NCBI GenBank assembly: GCA_015494385.1
Contig: WGBJ01000416.1
Location: 1-8,910 of the forward strand
Source: Marinosulfonomonas sp.
GTDB taxonomy: Bacteria > Pseudomonadota > Alphaproteobacteria > Rhodobacterales > Rhodobacteraceae
Direction: 5' to 3'
Length of the DNA stretch: 8,910 nucleotides
Shown: positions 1-6,547 of the stretch, piece after piece
How positions within the stretch are numbered: position 1 is the stretch's first letter
Layout: each line of letters begins with the position of its first letter
Made by a program: the position numbers and the translations under genes
Notes under the pieces: generated by a model
The model's input: only the letters and a program-made list of their open reading frames with translations
The model's database searches: none
Told to the model about the DNA's origin: nothing

Positions 1-588
1 CTTTTGCTGCCCCTGCTTCTGGCGGCATGTGGCGGGGCCGAGCCGAAATGGGCACCTGACGCGGATGTGGCGCGGGTGCGCTATCATCACAACGGCCCGC
101 CCTCGATCACCCTGTTCACCGTGATTTCCAACCGGAGCGGCAGCGGCGCGCACTCGGGTCTGATGATCAACGGCTCGCAACGGGTGCTGTTTGATCCGGC
201 CGGCACATGGTGGAGCCCCAGCATCCCCGAGCGCAACGATGTGCATTATGGTATCACGCCCCATGTGCTGAGTTATTATATCGATTACCACACCCGCGTG
301 ACCTATCATACGGTGATGCAGACGGTCGAAGTTTCGCCTGCGGTGGCGGAAATGGCGATCCGTGCGGTCGAGGCACATGGCGCGGTTCCCAAGGCGCATT
401 GTGCCAAGAGCATCACCTCGATCCTGCGCACATTGCCGGGGTTTGAGGGGATCAAGGAAACCTATTACCCCAAGAAACTGATGGCGCAATTCAGCCGGAT
501 TCCGGGGGTGAAGGAACATACGGTTTATGATGATGACGAGGATGACAATTCCGGGCTGTTGAAGGAACAGCAGAGGAACCGGTATTGA
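1..588 (+). CDS. Putative lipoprotein with possible permuted papain-like fold, 5'-truncated
   Basis: The reading frame is open from the first base and ends at TGA 586-588. The opening residues read LLLPLLLAAC, a hydrophobic signal-peptide tail followed by a lipobox whose lipidated Cys is codon 28-30. The true start should therefore lie a few codons upstream of the window, and the TTG at position 4 is unlikely to be the start. The mature part is about 186 residues. Counting the lipid Cys as +1, a GAHSGLMI segment places His at +42, followed by a VLFDPAGTWW strand-like stretch. A second segment, HCAKSITSIL, places Cys at +125. A His in an H-S/G-hydrophobic strand followed much later by a Cys at a helix start recalls circularly permuted NlpC/P60-like (papain-fold) proteins, but this is inference from pattern only. 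The C-terminus holds an acidic DDDEDD run. I do not recognise the family. It would sit in the periplasm, anchored to a membrane. Confidence 0.75.
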   Translation, partial: LLLPLLLAACGGAEPKWAPDADVARVRYHHNGPPSITLFTVISNRSGSGAHSGLMINGSQRVLFDPAGTWWSPSIPERNDVHYGITPHVLSYYIDYHTRVTYHTVMQTVEVSPAVAEMAIRAVEAHGAVPKAHCAKSITSILRTLPGFEGIKETYYPKKLMAQFSRIPGVKEHTVYDDDEDDNSGLLKEQQRNRY

Positions 589-629
589 TTGGGGGGCTCG
601 CCAGTCGCCTTATCCTGAAACGCGCCATT

Positions 630-647
630 GGCGGGGTGAACCCCGCC
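630..647. terminator. GC-rich hairpin between convergent genes
   Basis: A perfect inverted repeat, GGCGGGG-TGAA-CCCCGCC (7-bp stem, 4-base loop), lies immediately after the azlD stop codon (read on the minus strand) and 41 bases after the lipoprotein stop. Neither side has a clear T-run, so it is not a canonical intrinsic terminator. It may still act as a bidirectional transcription barrier or 3'-end stabiliser. It could also be one copy of a dispersed intergenic palindrome. Confidence 0.45.
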
Positions 648-977
648 CTACGCCATCACCTGCAACATCACGAATAGCGTTGCGCCGCCGCCGAATATCG
701 CCAACAACAGGTTTTTGAATTTCACCCCCAGCAGCACCGTCACTGCCGCTGCCATCAGGCGCGGCAGGTCGGGGTTGCCGCCTGTGGCCTCGGGCCACAG
801 CACCAGCGGGGCGACCAGACCGGGCAGCACGGCGACAGGCGTATAGCGCAGGTGGCGCAGCACCCACGCGGGCAGGTCGCGATCCCCGATCAGGCCGATA
901 AAGGAAAACCGGATCAGATAGGTGCCAAGCGCCACCAGCACGATAACGGTCCAGATTTCCGCGTCGCTCATCATCAT
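648..977 (-). CDS. azlD: AzlD-family branched-chain amino acid exporter subunit
   Basis: A small hydrophobic protein of 109 residues, the usual size for AzlD/YgaH. Together with AzlC it forms an inner-membrane exporter of branched-chain amino acids or their analogues. Family-typical segments are GTYLIRFSFI (about residues 18-27) and LRYTPVAVLPGLVAP (about 43-57). About three to four membrane segments are visible, at roughly 8-30, 46-62, 72-88 and 90-108. The ATG at 977 overlaps the azlC stop as ATGA. Two more in-frame ATGs follow directly (MMM). A good Shine-Dalgarno-like GGAAAGG (complement of 986-992) sits 8 bases before the first ATG and supports it. The overlap implies translational coupling to azlC. 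The substrate in this organism is inferred from the family only. Confidence 0.9.
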   Translation of the reverse strand: MMMSDAEIWTVIVLVALGTYLIRFSFIGLIGDRDLPAWVLRHLRYTPVAVLPGLVAPLVLWPEATGGNPDLPRLMAAAVTVLLGVKFKNLLLAIFGGGATLFVMLQVMA

Positions 978-1678
978 GCCCGCCGCCTTTCCACCATCAG
1001 TTCCACCTGTGCGCCGACCATCATCGCCACCAGCGCCGCCACCATCAGCCCCAGATTATAGGGCAGGAACGCCAGCACCAGCGTCAGCAAAACCGAGGTA
1101 AATGCCGCCGCCACATGTGCCGCCGTTTTCAGCATCGGCCCGACCAGCGCCAGAAAGGTGATCGGCACCGCGAAATCCAGCGCATAGTCCTGCGGGATGC
1201 GGCTGCCCAGCAAGGCACCAACCAATGTGCCGCCATACCACAGCGGTATGTTCAGCATCATCGTGCCAAAGAAATATGCCACGCGGGCTTGCGGGCTCAG
1301 GTCCGGTTCGGTTTCGTATTTCAGCAGCCCCTGGGCATAGCTTTGGTCAACCAGCACATAGGACATGAACGCCCGCTGCCAGAACGGCACGCCGCGCAGA
1401 TAGGGTGCGATCGAGGCCGAATACATCGCCATCCGCAGGTTCACTGCCAGCGCCGTGGCGACGATGATCAGCAGTGGCGCGTTGTCTGCCATCAGCTGCA
1501 CGGCGGCGAACTGGGCCGCGCCTGCAATCACCGCCACGCTGAACCCGAAGGTTTGCAATGGCGACAGGCCGGCCTCGGTTGCGACCACGCCGAACAGCAT
1601 CGCAAAGGGGGCCACCACCACGATAAAGGGCAGGCTGTCGCGGATACCTTGCAGAAAGGCGCGTTTTGTGGTGGTCAT
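974..1678 (-). CDS. azlC: AzlC-family branched-chain amino acid exporter, large subunit
   Basis: A polytopic membrane protein of 234 residues, normal for AzlC/YgaZ. It is the large subunit that pairs with AzlD to export branched-chain amino acids. Family hallmarks are GAAQFAAVQLM (53-63), the NLRMAMYSASIAPYLR region (80-95), DQSYA (111-115) and AVPITFLALVGPML (170-183). About seven hydrophobic segments can be seen. The start is the ATG at 1678 (MTTTKRAFLQG), preceded by a GGAACG-type ribosome site. An in-frame extension upstream to 1747 would run into the divergent fdhD gene and adds a non-family N-terminus, so I reject it. It is the first gene of a two-gene azlCD operon, divergent from fdhD. 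No regulator gene lies beside it in the window. Confidence 0.92.
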   Translation of the reverse strand: MTTTKRAFLQGIRDSLPFIVVVAPFAMLFGVVATEAGLSPLQTFGFSVAVIAGAAQFAAVQLMADNAPLLIIVATALAVNLRMAMYSASIAPYLRGVPFWQRAFMSYVLVDQSYAQGLLKYETEPDLSPQARVAYFFGTMMLNIPLWYGGTLVGALLGSRIPQDYALDFAVPITFLALVGPMLKTAAHVAAAFTSVLLTLVLAFLPYNLGLMVAALVAMMVGAQVELMVERRRA

Positions 1679-1736
1679 TTTCGTTCCGATCAGTAATCTT
1701 GTTTTCCGCAGTAGGGCGTTTTTGGGGGTTATGCAA
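1679..1736. promoter_or_regulatory. Divergent promoter region between azlC and fdhD
   Basis: This 58-base gap separates two divergent operons, so it must hold the promoter for at least one of them or promoters that overlap coding sequence. I see the azlC ribosome site (GGAACG on the minus strand) and a G-run at 1724-1728. The G-run lies 8 bases before the ATG at 1737 but only 2 before the ATG at 1731. I cannot point to a convincing -35/-10 pair or operator palindrome. The call rests on gene orientation. Confidence 0.4.
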
Positions 1737-2624
1737 ATGGCGAACAACGATCATCTGGCCGAGTATCTGATCGCGCCCGATCCCGAGGCCGCGCGACTGA
1801 CCCGTGCGGTTCCGTCAGTGGATCATCTGGGCCAGAGCCAAGAGGTGCGCGTGATCGAGGAACGCCCGCTGACGATTTTCCTGAACAAACGCGAGATTGT
1901 CACGGCGATGACCATCGGGGATTATCCCGATTATCTGGCGCTGGGGTTCCTGCGCAATCAGGGGATGCTAGCGGACGATGAGGAAATCACCGGCGTTGAT
2001 TTTGACGAGGAACTGGAAACCGTCGTCGTGCGCACCGCCGTTGAAACCGATTACGAGGATAAACTGGCCCGCAAAACCCGCACGTCGGGTTGTGCCGTGG
2101 GCACGGTGTTTGGTGACATGATGGAGGGGCTGGCGGGCGTGAAACTGCCCGATGCCGAGCTGCGCACATCCTGGCTCTATGCCCTGTCGGACAAGATCAA
2201 CCGCACGCCGAGCCTCTATCTGACCGCCGGTGCGCTGCACGGCACGGTGTTGTGCGAAAAGGATCGCCCGCTGGTCTATATGGAGGACGTGGGGCGCCAT
2301 AACGCGGTGGACAAGGTGGCGGGCTGGATGCTGTCCAACAATGCCACGGCGACGGATAAAATTCTGTATACCACGGGGCGGTTGACCAGCGAGATGGTGA
2401 TCAAAACCGCGATGATGGGGATACCGGTTCTGGCTTCGCGCTCGGGCTTTACCGCCTGGGGTGTGGAAATTGCCAATCAGGTTGGTCTGACGCTGATCGG
2501 GCGGATGCGGGGGCGGCGGTTCCAGTGCCTTGCGGGGGCCGAACGGCTGGTGCGCGATGCGGACCCCTCATCGGTGCCGGATGAGGACAAGAAACACCGT
2601 CGCAAGGGGGCGTATCAGGGATGA
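1737..2624 (+). CDS. fdhD: FdhD, sulfurtransferase for formate dehydrogenase maturation
   Basis: FdhD transfers sulfur from the cysteine desulfurase IscS to the bis-MGD molybdenum cofactor of formate dehydrogenase, which activates the enzyme in the cytoplasm. The product is 295 residues, a normal length. Recognisable motifs are DYPDYLALGFLRNQGML (62-78), YMEDVGRHNAVDK (181-193), YTTGRLTSEMV (211-221), ASRSGFTAWGVEIA (233-246) and GLTLIGRMRGRRF (250-262). The sulfur-carrier loop reads TSGCAVGTVFGD: the first cysteine (Cys119) is present, but the second CxxC position is Gly122. I chose the ATG at 1737 because a G-run lies 8 bases upstream. The ATG at 1731 (two residues longer) is an alternative. 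It overlaps mobA by ATGA and heads a molybdenum-cofactor operon. Confidence 0.93.
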   Translation: MANNDHLAEYLIAPDPEAARLTRAVPSVDHLGQSQEVRVIEERPLTIFLNKREIVTAMTIGDYPDYLALGFLRNQGMLADDEEITGVDFDEELETVVVRTAVETDYEDKLARKTRTSGCAVGTVFGDMMEGLAGVKLPDAELRTSWLYALSDKINRTPSLYLTAGALHGTVLCEKDRPLVYMEDVGRHNAVDKVAGWMLSNNATATDKILYTTGRLTSEMVIKTAMMGIPVLASRSGFTAWGVEIANQVGLTLIGRMRGRRFQCLAGAERLVRDADPSSVPDEDKKHRRKGAYQG

Positions 2625-3244
2625 AGGCTCCTTTGGGTGTGATACTGGCGGGCGGTTTGGCGCGGCGTATGGGCGGTGGTGACAAGGGCATGTTGATGCT
2701 GGGCGGTCAAACGCTGTTGTCACGGGTGATTGAACGGCTGGAGCCGCAAGTGGGCGGTCTGGCGATCAATGCCAATGGCGATGCGGGGCGGTTCGGGCAA
2801 TACGGGCTGCCGGTTGTGGCCGACAGTATCGAAGGGTTTGCGGGGCCTTTGGCAGGTGTTCTGGCCGGTCTGGACTGGGCCGCCGGACAGGGGGCGGACC
2901 ATATCGTTACCGCCGCCGCCGACACGCCGTTCTTCCCCGCCGATCTGGTGCCGCGCCTGCAACTGGCCGCCGAAACCGAAGGCGTGCCAATCGCACTGGC
3001 CGCCACGCCGCACCCGACACGCGGGATGTTGCGCCAGCCCACCTTTGGCCTGTGGCCGGTCGCCCTGCGTGATGATCTGCGGGCGGCGCTGACCGACGGG
3101 GTGCGCAAGATCGTGCAATGGACCGACAGCCACGGTGCGGCATTAGCGCCATTTGCGGTGCAGGGATTCGATCCCTTCTTTAACGTCAACACGCCCGAGG
3201 ATATGACACGGGCAGAAGAATTGCTGACAGGGGAAAAGGCATGA
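2621..3244 (+). CDS. mobA: MobA, molybdenum cofactor guanylyltransferase
   Basis: MobA transfers GMP from GTP to molybdenum-molybdopterin, giving the MGD/bis-MGD cofactor used by the DMSO-reductase family, including formate dehydrogenases. The product is 207 residues, close to the usual size. The N-terminal nucleotide-binding signature is intact: LAGGLARRMGGGDKG (9-23). Further family features are VVADSIEGFAGPLAGVLAGL (65-84), the metal-binding Asp in AAADTPFF (Asp101), RQPTFGLWP (138-146) and the C-terminal FFNVNTPED (186-194). The start ATG overlaps the fdhD stop (ATGA), with AAGGGGG 10 bases upstream. The gene also ends in an ATGA overlap with the next gene, so the three are very likely co-transcribed and translationally coupled. 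The function is cytoplasmic. Confidence 0.95.
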   Translation: MKAPLGVILAGGLARRMGGGDKGMLMLGGQTLLSRVIERLEPQVGGLAINANGDAGRFGQYGLPVVADSIEGFAGPLAGVLAGLDWAAGQGADHIVTAAADTPFFPADLVPRLQLAAETEGVPIALAATPHPTRGMLRQPTFGLWPVALRDDLRAALTDGVRKIVQWTDSHGAALAPFAVQGFDPFFNVNTPEDMTRAEELLTGEKA

Positions 3245-5028
3245 GGGTTTTCGGGGTCGTTGGCTGGAAGAATTCGGGCAAAACCGGACTGATGGAACGG
3301 CTGGTGGCCGAGATCACATCGCGCGGGTTCACCGTGGCGACACTGAAACACGCGCATCACAGTTTTGACGTTGATCATCAGGGCAAAGACAGCTACCGCC
3401 ACCGCGAGGCAGGCGCGACCGAGGTGCTGCTGGCCTCGCGCCAGCGCTGGGCGTTGATGCACGAATTGCGCGGGCAGGATGAACCCACGCTGGAACAATT
3501 GCTGGCACATCTGTCGCCCAATGATCTGGTGCTGATCGAAGGCTACAAGCGCGACGATCACCCCAAGATCGAGGCCAACCGCAAGGCCACGGGTCAGCCC
3601 CTGCTGGCACTCGAAGATGAAACCGTGCGCGCCGTGGCCAGTGATAACGGGCCGCAAGGGGTGCCGGTGCCGGTGTTTGATCTGGACGATACGGTGGCGA
3701 TTGCCGAATTCATTTTGCAGGAAACGGGGCTGGTGGCCAAACCGGTTGCGGGTGTTCCCGACATCGCGGCACCTGTGATGAAAGACGACTGTTTCGCCCT
3801 GCCGCCCGGCGTGGAATGGATGCCGGTGGATGATGCCCTTGCCCATCTGAAATCCCGTCTGGGACCGGTTGTCGGGACCGAGGAAATTTCCGTGCCTGAC
3901 GCTGCTGGCCGTGTGCTGGCAAAGGATCAGATGGCGCTGCGCTCGAACCCGCCCGGCGCCAATTCGGCGGTGGATGGATACGGCTTTGCCCATGCCAGCA
4001 CCACGGATGGCCCACAGGTTTTGCCGCTGGTGGATGGCCGCGCGGCGGCTGGCGAGCCGTTTGAAGGCGTGGTGCCTGCGGGCCATGCGATCCGTATTCT
4101 GACCGGTGCGCTGATCCCCGAAGGGGTCGATACCGTGGTGATGCAAGAGGACGTGAACGTACAGGACGGGCATGTCGCCTTTCAGGGGCCGGTGAAGCCG
4201 AACGCCAACACCCGCAAGGCAGGCGAGGATGTCGAGGCGGGGCAGTTGGCCCTGTCTGCCGGTCACAAACTGCGTAGCCCCGATCTGGCCCTTCTGACCG
4301 GTCTGGGCGTGGCCAAGGTGACGGTATATAAACGCCTGCGGGTCGGGGTTTTGTCGACGGGGGATGAAATTGTGCCGGCCGATGGTGGCGTATCGCCCAA
4401 GGGTAAAACCTATGACGCCAACCGCCCCATGCTGTTGGCGCTGGCCAGCGAATGGGGCCATGACGCCGTTGATCTGGGCCATGTGAACGATGACCGCGCG
4501 TTGCTGAAATCCTGTCTGGATGATGCCCGCGATAAGGTGGATGTGATCCTGACTTCGGGCGGTGCGTCGGCAGGGGACGAAGACCACGTTTCCGCCCTGC
4601 TGAAAGAAGAAGGCGCGCTTGAGGCGTGGCGCATTGCGCTGAAACCCGGGCGACCGCTGGCGTTGGGCATGTGGCACGGGGTGCCGGTGTTCGGCCTGCC
4701 GGGCAACCCCGTTGCAGCCTTTGTCACCGCGTCGATTTTCGCGCGCCCGTCCTTGTCGGCCCTGTCCGGCGCGGGCTGGGTCACGCCGCAAGGGTTCATG
4801 GTGTCTGCCGCCTTTAGCAAATCCAAAAAACCGGGCCGGCGCGAATATCTGCGGGCGCGGATGGGGGCGGACGGACGGGTCGAGGTGTTCAAATCCGAAG
4901 GCTCGGGCAGGATATCGGGGCTGGCATGGGCCAACGGGTTGGTGGAACTGCCCGATGGCGCATTGACCGTGAACGAGGGCGATATGGTGCGCTTTTTGCC
5001 ATATGGCAGCCTTGGTATTCCGGATTAA
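3241..5028 (+). CDS. mobB-moeA: MobB-MoeA fusion: MGD adaptor GTPase plus molybdopterin molybdotransferase
   Basis: One uninterrupted protein of 595 residues joins two molybdenum-cofactor enzymes. Residues 1 to about 165 are MobB, a GTP-binding partner of MobA. It has the P-loop GWKNSGKT (8-15), the TLKHAHHSFDVDHQGKD block (34-50), the SYRHREAGA motif (51-59) and the strand LVLIEGYK (96-103). After a linker rich in Val, Pro and Ala (about 165-190), residues 191-595 are MoeA, which inserts molybdate into adenylylated molybdopterin. MoeA hallmarks are NPPGANSAVDGYGFA (236-250), GVLSTGDEIVPADGG (369-383), TSGGASAGDEDHV (438-450), LKPGRPLALGM (467-477) and FGLPGNPVAAFV (484-495). A good ribosome site, AGGGGA at 3229-3234, precedes the ATG, which overlaps the mobA stop. 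Both halves appear complete, with no missing key motif. The fusion would physically link molybdate insertion to nucleotide attachment by MobA. Confidence 0.94.
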   Translation: MRVFGVVGWKNSGKTGLMERLVAEITSRGFTVATLKHAHHSFDVDHQGKDSYRHREAGATEVLLASRQRWALMHELRGQDEPTLEQLLAHLSPNDLVLIEGYKRDDHPKIEANRKATGQPLLALEDETVRAVASDNGPQGVPVPVFDLDDTVAIAEFILQETGLVAKPVAGVPDIAAPVMKDDCFALPPGVEWMPVDDALAHLKSRLGPVVGTEEISVPDAAGRVLAKDQMALRSNPPGANSAVDGYGFAHASTTDGPQVLPLVDGRAAAGEPFEGVVPAGHAIRILTGALIPEGVDTVVMQEDVNVQDGHVAFQGPVKPNANTRKAGEDVEAGQLALSAGHKLRSPDLALLTGLGVAKVTVYKRLRVGVLSTGDEIVPADGGVSPKGKTYDANRPMLLALASEWGHDAVDLGHVNDDRALLKSCLDDARDKVDVILTSGGASAGDEDHVSALLKEEGALEAWRIALKPGRPLALGMWHGVPVFGLPGNPVAAFVTASIFARPSLSALSGAGWVTPQGFMVSAAFSKSKKPGRREYLRARMGADGRVEVFKSEGSGRISGLAWANGLVELPDGALTVNEGDMVRFLPYGSLGIPD

Positions 5029-5034
5029 CCTGAA

Positions 5035-5048
5035 CGGGGCTTGCCCCG
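5035..5048. terminator. Short GC hairpin after mobB-moeA
   Basis: CGGGG-CTTG-CCCCG forms a 5-bp stem with a 4-base loop (a sixth C:G pair is possible if the loop shrinks to two bases). It lies 7 bases after the moeA stop and before mtgA. No T-run follows on the plus strand, so termination is uncertain. It may only attenuate transcription or protect a 3' end. Confidence 0.3.
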
Positions 5049-5075
5049 CGCAACATCCGGCGGCTATGGTTTCCT

Positions 5076-5828
5076 GTGGCTAAGAAAACAGTGAAAAAGA
5101 AACCCGCGGCCAGGAAAAAGCCGAAGAAGGACGCGCCCGTCGAGAAGCGGCGTTTTCGCCCGTTTCGGTGGGTGATGAAATGGGTGTTTCGTGCCGGTTT
5201 GCTATCTGCTGTGCTGATGCTTCTGGCCGTGGTGTTCTATAATTTTGTGAACCCGCCAACCACCCCCTACATCTGGTCCGAAGCCCGTCGTTTGGGCGGG
5301 GTTGACCGCATGTGGGTGCCGATTGATGAAATCGCCCCTGTCATGGCGCGGTCGGTCGTTGCAGCCGAGGATGCGAATTTCTGTAACCACTGGGGCTTTG
5401 ACATGGCGGCAATCCGTGCGGCGATTGATTCCGGTGGCAACCGCGGTGCTTCGACCATCAGTCAGCAGGTGGTTAAAAATACCTACCTGTGGCAGGGCCG
5501 CAGCTGGACCCGCAAGGCGCTTGAAGCCTTGATGACTCCGCTGGTTGAGGCGATCTGGAGCAAACGCCGGATACTCGAGGTTTACCTGAACGTGGCCGAG
5601 TTTGACGAAGGCGTGTTCGGGGTCGAGGCGGCGGCGCGGCATTACTTTGGCGTAGGCCCCGAAGACCTGACCCCGACACAGGCCGCGCGCCTTGCCGCGG
5701 TGCTGCCAAATCCCAAAGGGCGGTCGGCATCAAAACCCACGGCATTTATCCGCAAACGCACCCGCGCGATCATCAGCGGGGCGGCAACCATCCGCGCGGA
5801 TGGGCGTTCGGCCTGTTTCGAAGGTTGA
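5076..5828 (+). CDS. mtgA: MtgA, monofunctional peptidoglycan glycosyltransferase
   Basis: MtgA polymerises lipid II into glycan strands on the outer face of the inner membrane and lacks a transpeptidase domain. The product is 250 residues, normal for the family. Residues 1-32 are a very basic cytoplasmic tail (many Lys/Arg), followed by one membrane anchor at about 33-57. The GT51 motifs follow in order: VVAAEDANFCNHWGFD (94-109), with catalytic Glu98; GASTISQQVVKN (124-135); RKALEALMTPLVEAIWSKRR (146-165); ILEVYLNVAEFDEGVFGVEA (166-185), with the second conserved Glu168; and AVLPNPKGR (208-216). The start is GTG at 5076. No upstream in-frame start exists between the hairpin and this codon, and the nearby ATG at 5066 hits a stop after five codons. 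No clear ribosome site is visible. It follows the molybdenum operon by 47 bases and could have its own promoter. The link to the downstream FzlA-like gene may be functional. Confidence 0.94.
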   Translation: MAKKTVKKKPAARKKPKKDAPVEKRRFRPFRWVMKWVFRAGLLSAVLMLLAVVFYNFVNPPTTPYIWSEARRLGGVDRMWVPIDEIAPVMARSVVAAEDANFCNHWGFDMAAIRAAIDSGGNRGASTISQQVVKNTYLWQGRSWTRKALEALMTPLVEAIWSKRRILEVYLNVAEFDEGVFGVEAAARHYFGVGPEDLTPTQAARLAAVLPNPKGRSASKPTAFIRKRTRAIISGAATIRADGRSACFEG

Positions 5829-5854
5829 TATGTGTGGCCAATCACGGCTAATAC
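5825..5854 (+). promoter_or_regulatory. Weak candidate promoter before the fzlA-like gene
   Basis: TTGATA (5825-5830, overlapping the mtgA stop) and TAATAC (5849-5854) are 18 bases apart, in a locally A/T-richer gap of 53 bases before the next gene. The first box is close to the -35 consensus. The second matches the -10 consensus poorly. This suggests, but does not show, that the downstream three genes start their own transcript. Confidence 0.25.
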
Positions 5855-5881
5855 AAAAGAAAAAACCGAGTGGTATTTGCA

Positions 5882-6547
5882 ATGAACCGACTTTTCCACG
5901 TTCCGCTATCCCCCTATTGCCGCAAGGTGCGCCTGTCCCTGGCGGAAAAGAAGATCGAGGTCGAACTGGTTGAGGAAAAATACTGGGAGCAAGACCCGGA
6001 TTTCCTGCGCCGCAATCCGGCGGGCAAGGTGCCGGTGCTGAAAATGGACGGCATGACAATGGCCGAATCCGCCCCGATATGCGAATATCTGGAAGAGGCC
6101 TATCCAGAACCCGCCCTGCTGCCCAAAGACCCCAAACAGCGTTACGAGGTGCGGCGTCTGGTCAGCTGGTTTGACGATAAATTCCACCACGAAGTCACCG
6201 CAAACCTGCTCTATGAGCGGGTGAACAAAAAGGTGATGGGGCAGGGCTATCCGGACAGCAAGAACATCAAGGCCGGTGCGAAAAAAATCAAATTCCATCT
6301 GGATTATATGGGTTGGCTGCTGGACCAGCGCCGCTGGCTGGCCGGCGGGCAGATGACGCTGGCCGATTTCGCCGCCGCTGCGCATCTGTCATCGCTGGAC
6401 TACATTTCGGACGTTGACTGGAACCGTAACGAAAACGTGCGCGAATGGTATGCCAAGATCAAATCGCGTCCTGCGTTCCGCTCCATTCTGGCCGATCAGG
6501 TGTCGGGCTTCCCGCCGCCTGCCCATTACGCGGATCTGGATTTTTGA
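5882..6547 (+). CDS. fzlA: GST-fold protein, probable FzlA-type FtsZ-binding division protein
   Basis: A 221-residue protein of the glutathione S-transferase superfamily. The N-terminal thioredoxin-like half has [17 protein letters not shown] (8-24), NPAGKVPVL (45-53) with the expected cis-Pro51, and [15 protein letters not shown] (61-75). The all-helical C-terminal half has [16 protein letters not shown] (91-106), [20 protein letters not shown] (150-169), [11 protein letters not shown] (170-180), [12 protein letters not shown] (194-205) and the tail [11 protein letters not shown] (211-221). From memory, the central WFDDKF segment, the KSRP block and the aromatic/acidic tail fit FzlA, an alphaproteobacterial GST-like protein that binds FtsZ filaments and promotes constriction in Caulobacter. 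The FzlA tail is reported to be needed for FtsZ binding. The ATG at 5882 is preferred. A GTG at 5870 would add four residues. A detoxifying GST remains the alternative. The gene overlaps queG by four bases. Confidence 0.75.
   Translation: MNRLFHVPLSPYCRKVRLSLAEKKIEVELVEEKYWEQDPDFLRRNPAGKVPVLKMDGMTMAESAPICEYLEEAYPEPALLPKDPKQRYEVRRLVSWFDDKFHHEVTANLLYERVNKKVMGQGYPDSKNIKAGAKKIKFHLDYMGWLLDQRRWLAGGQMTLADFAAAAHLSSLDYISDVDWNRNENVREWYAKIKSRPAFRSILADQVSGFPPPAHYADLDF

Noticed and set aside
1115..1696. Plus-strand open frame opposite azlC
   Set aside because: It is a low-complexity His/Gln/Arg-rich translation mirroring a well-supported membrane protein gene.
1455..1736. In-frame N-terminal extension of fdhD back to 1455
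   Set aside because: It would lie antisense inside azlC and adds sequence unlike FdhD. The protein starting at 1737 already has the normal family length.
2707..4791. A 694-codon open frame on the minus strand opposite mobA and mobB-moeA
   Set aside because: The opposite strand encodes two clearly recognised proteins in this span. The antisense product is rich in His, Arg, Gln and Gly with no recognisable domain, which is typical of a mirror frame in GC-rich genes.
5882..6547. A standard detoxifying glutathione S-transferase as the sole explanation
   Set aside because: The fold is certainly GST-like, but the helical half and the C-terminal HYADLDF tail fit FzlA better. I kept catalytic GST as the alternative rather than the main call.
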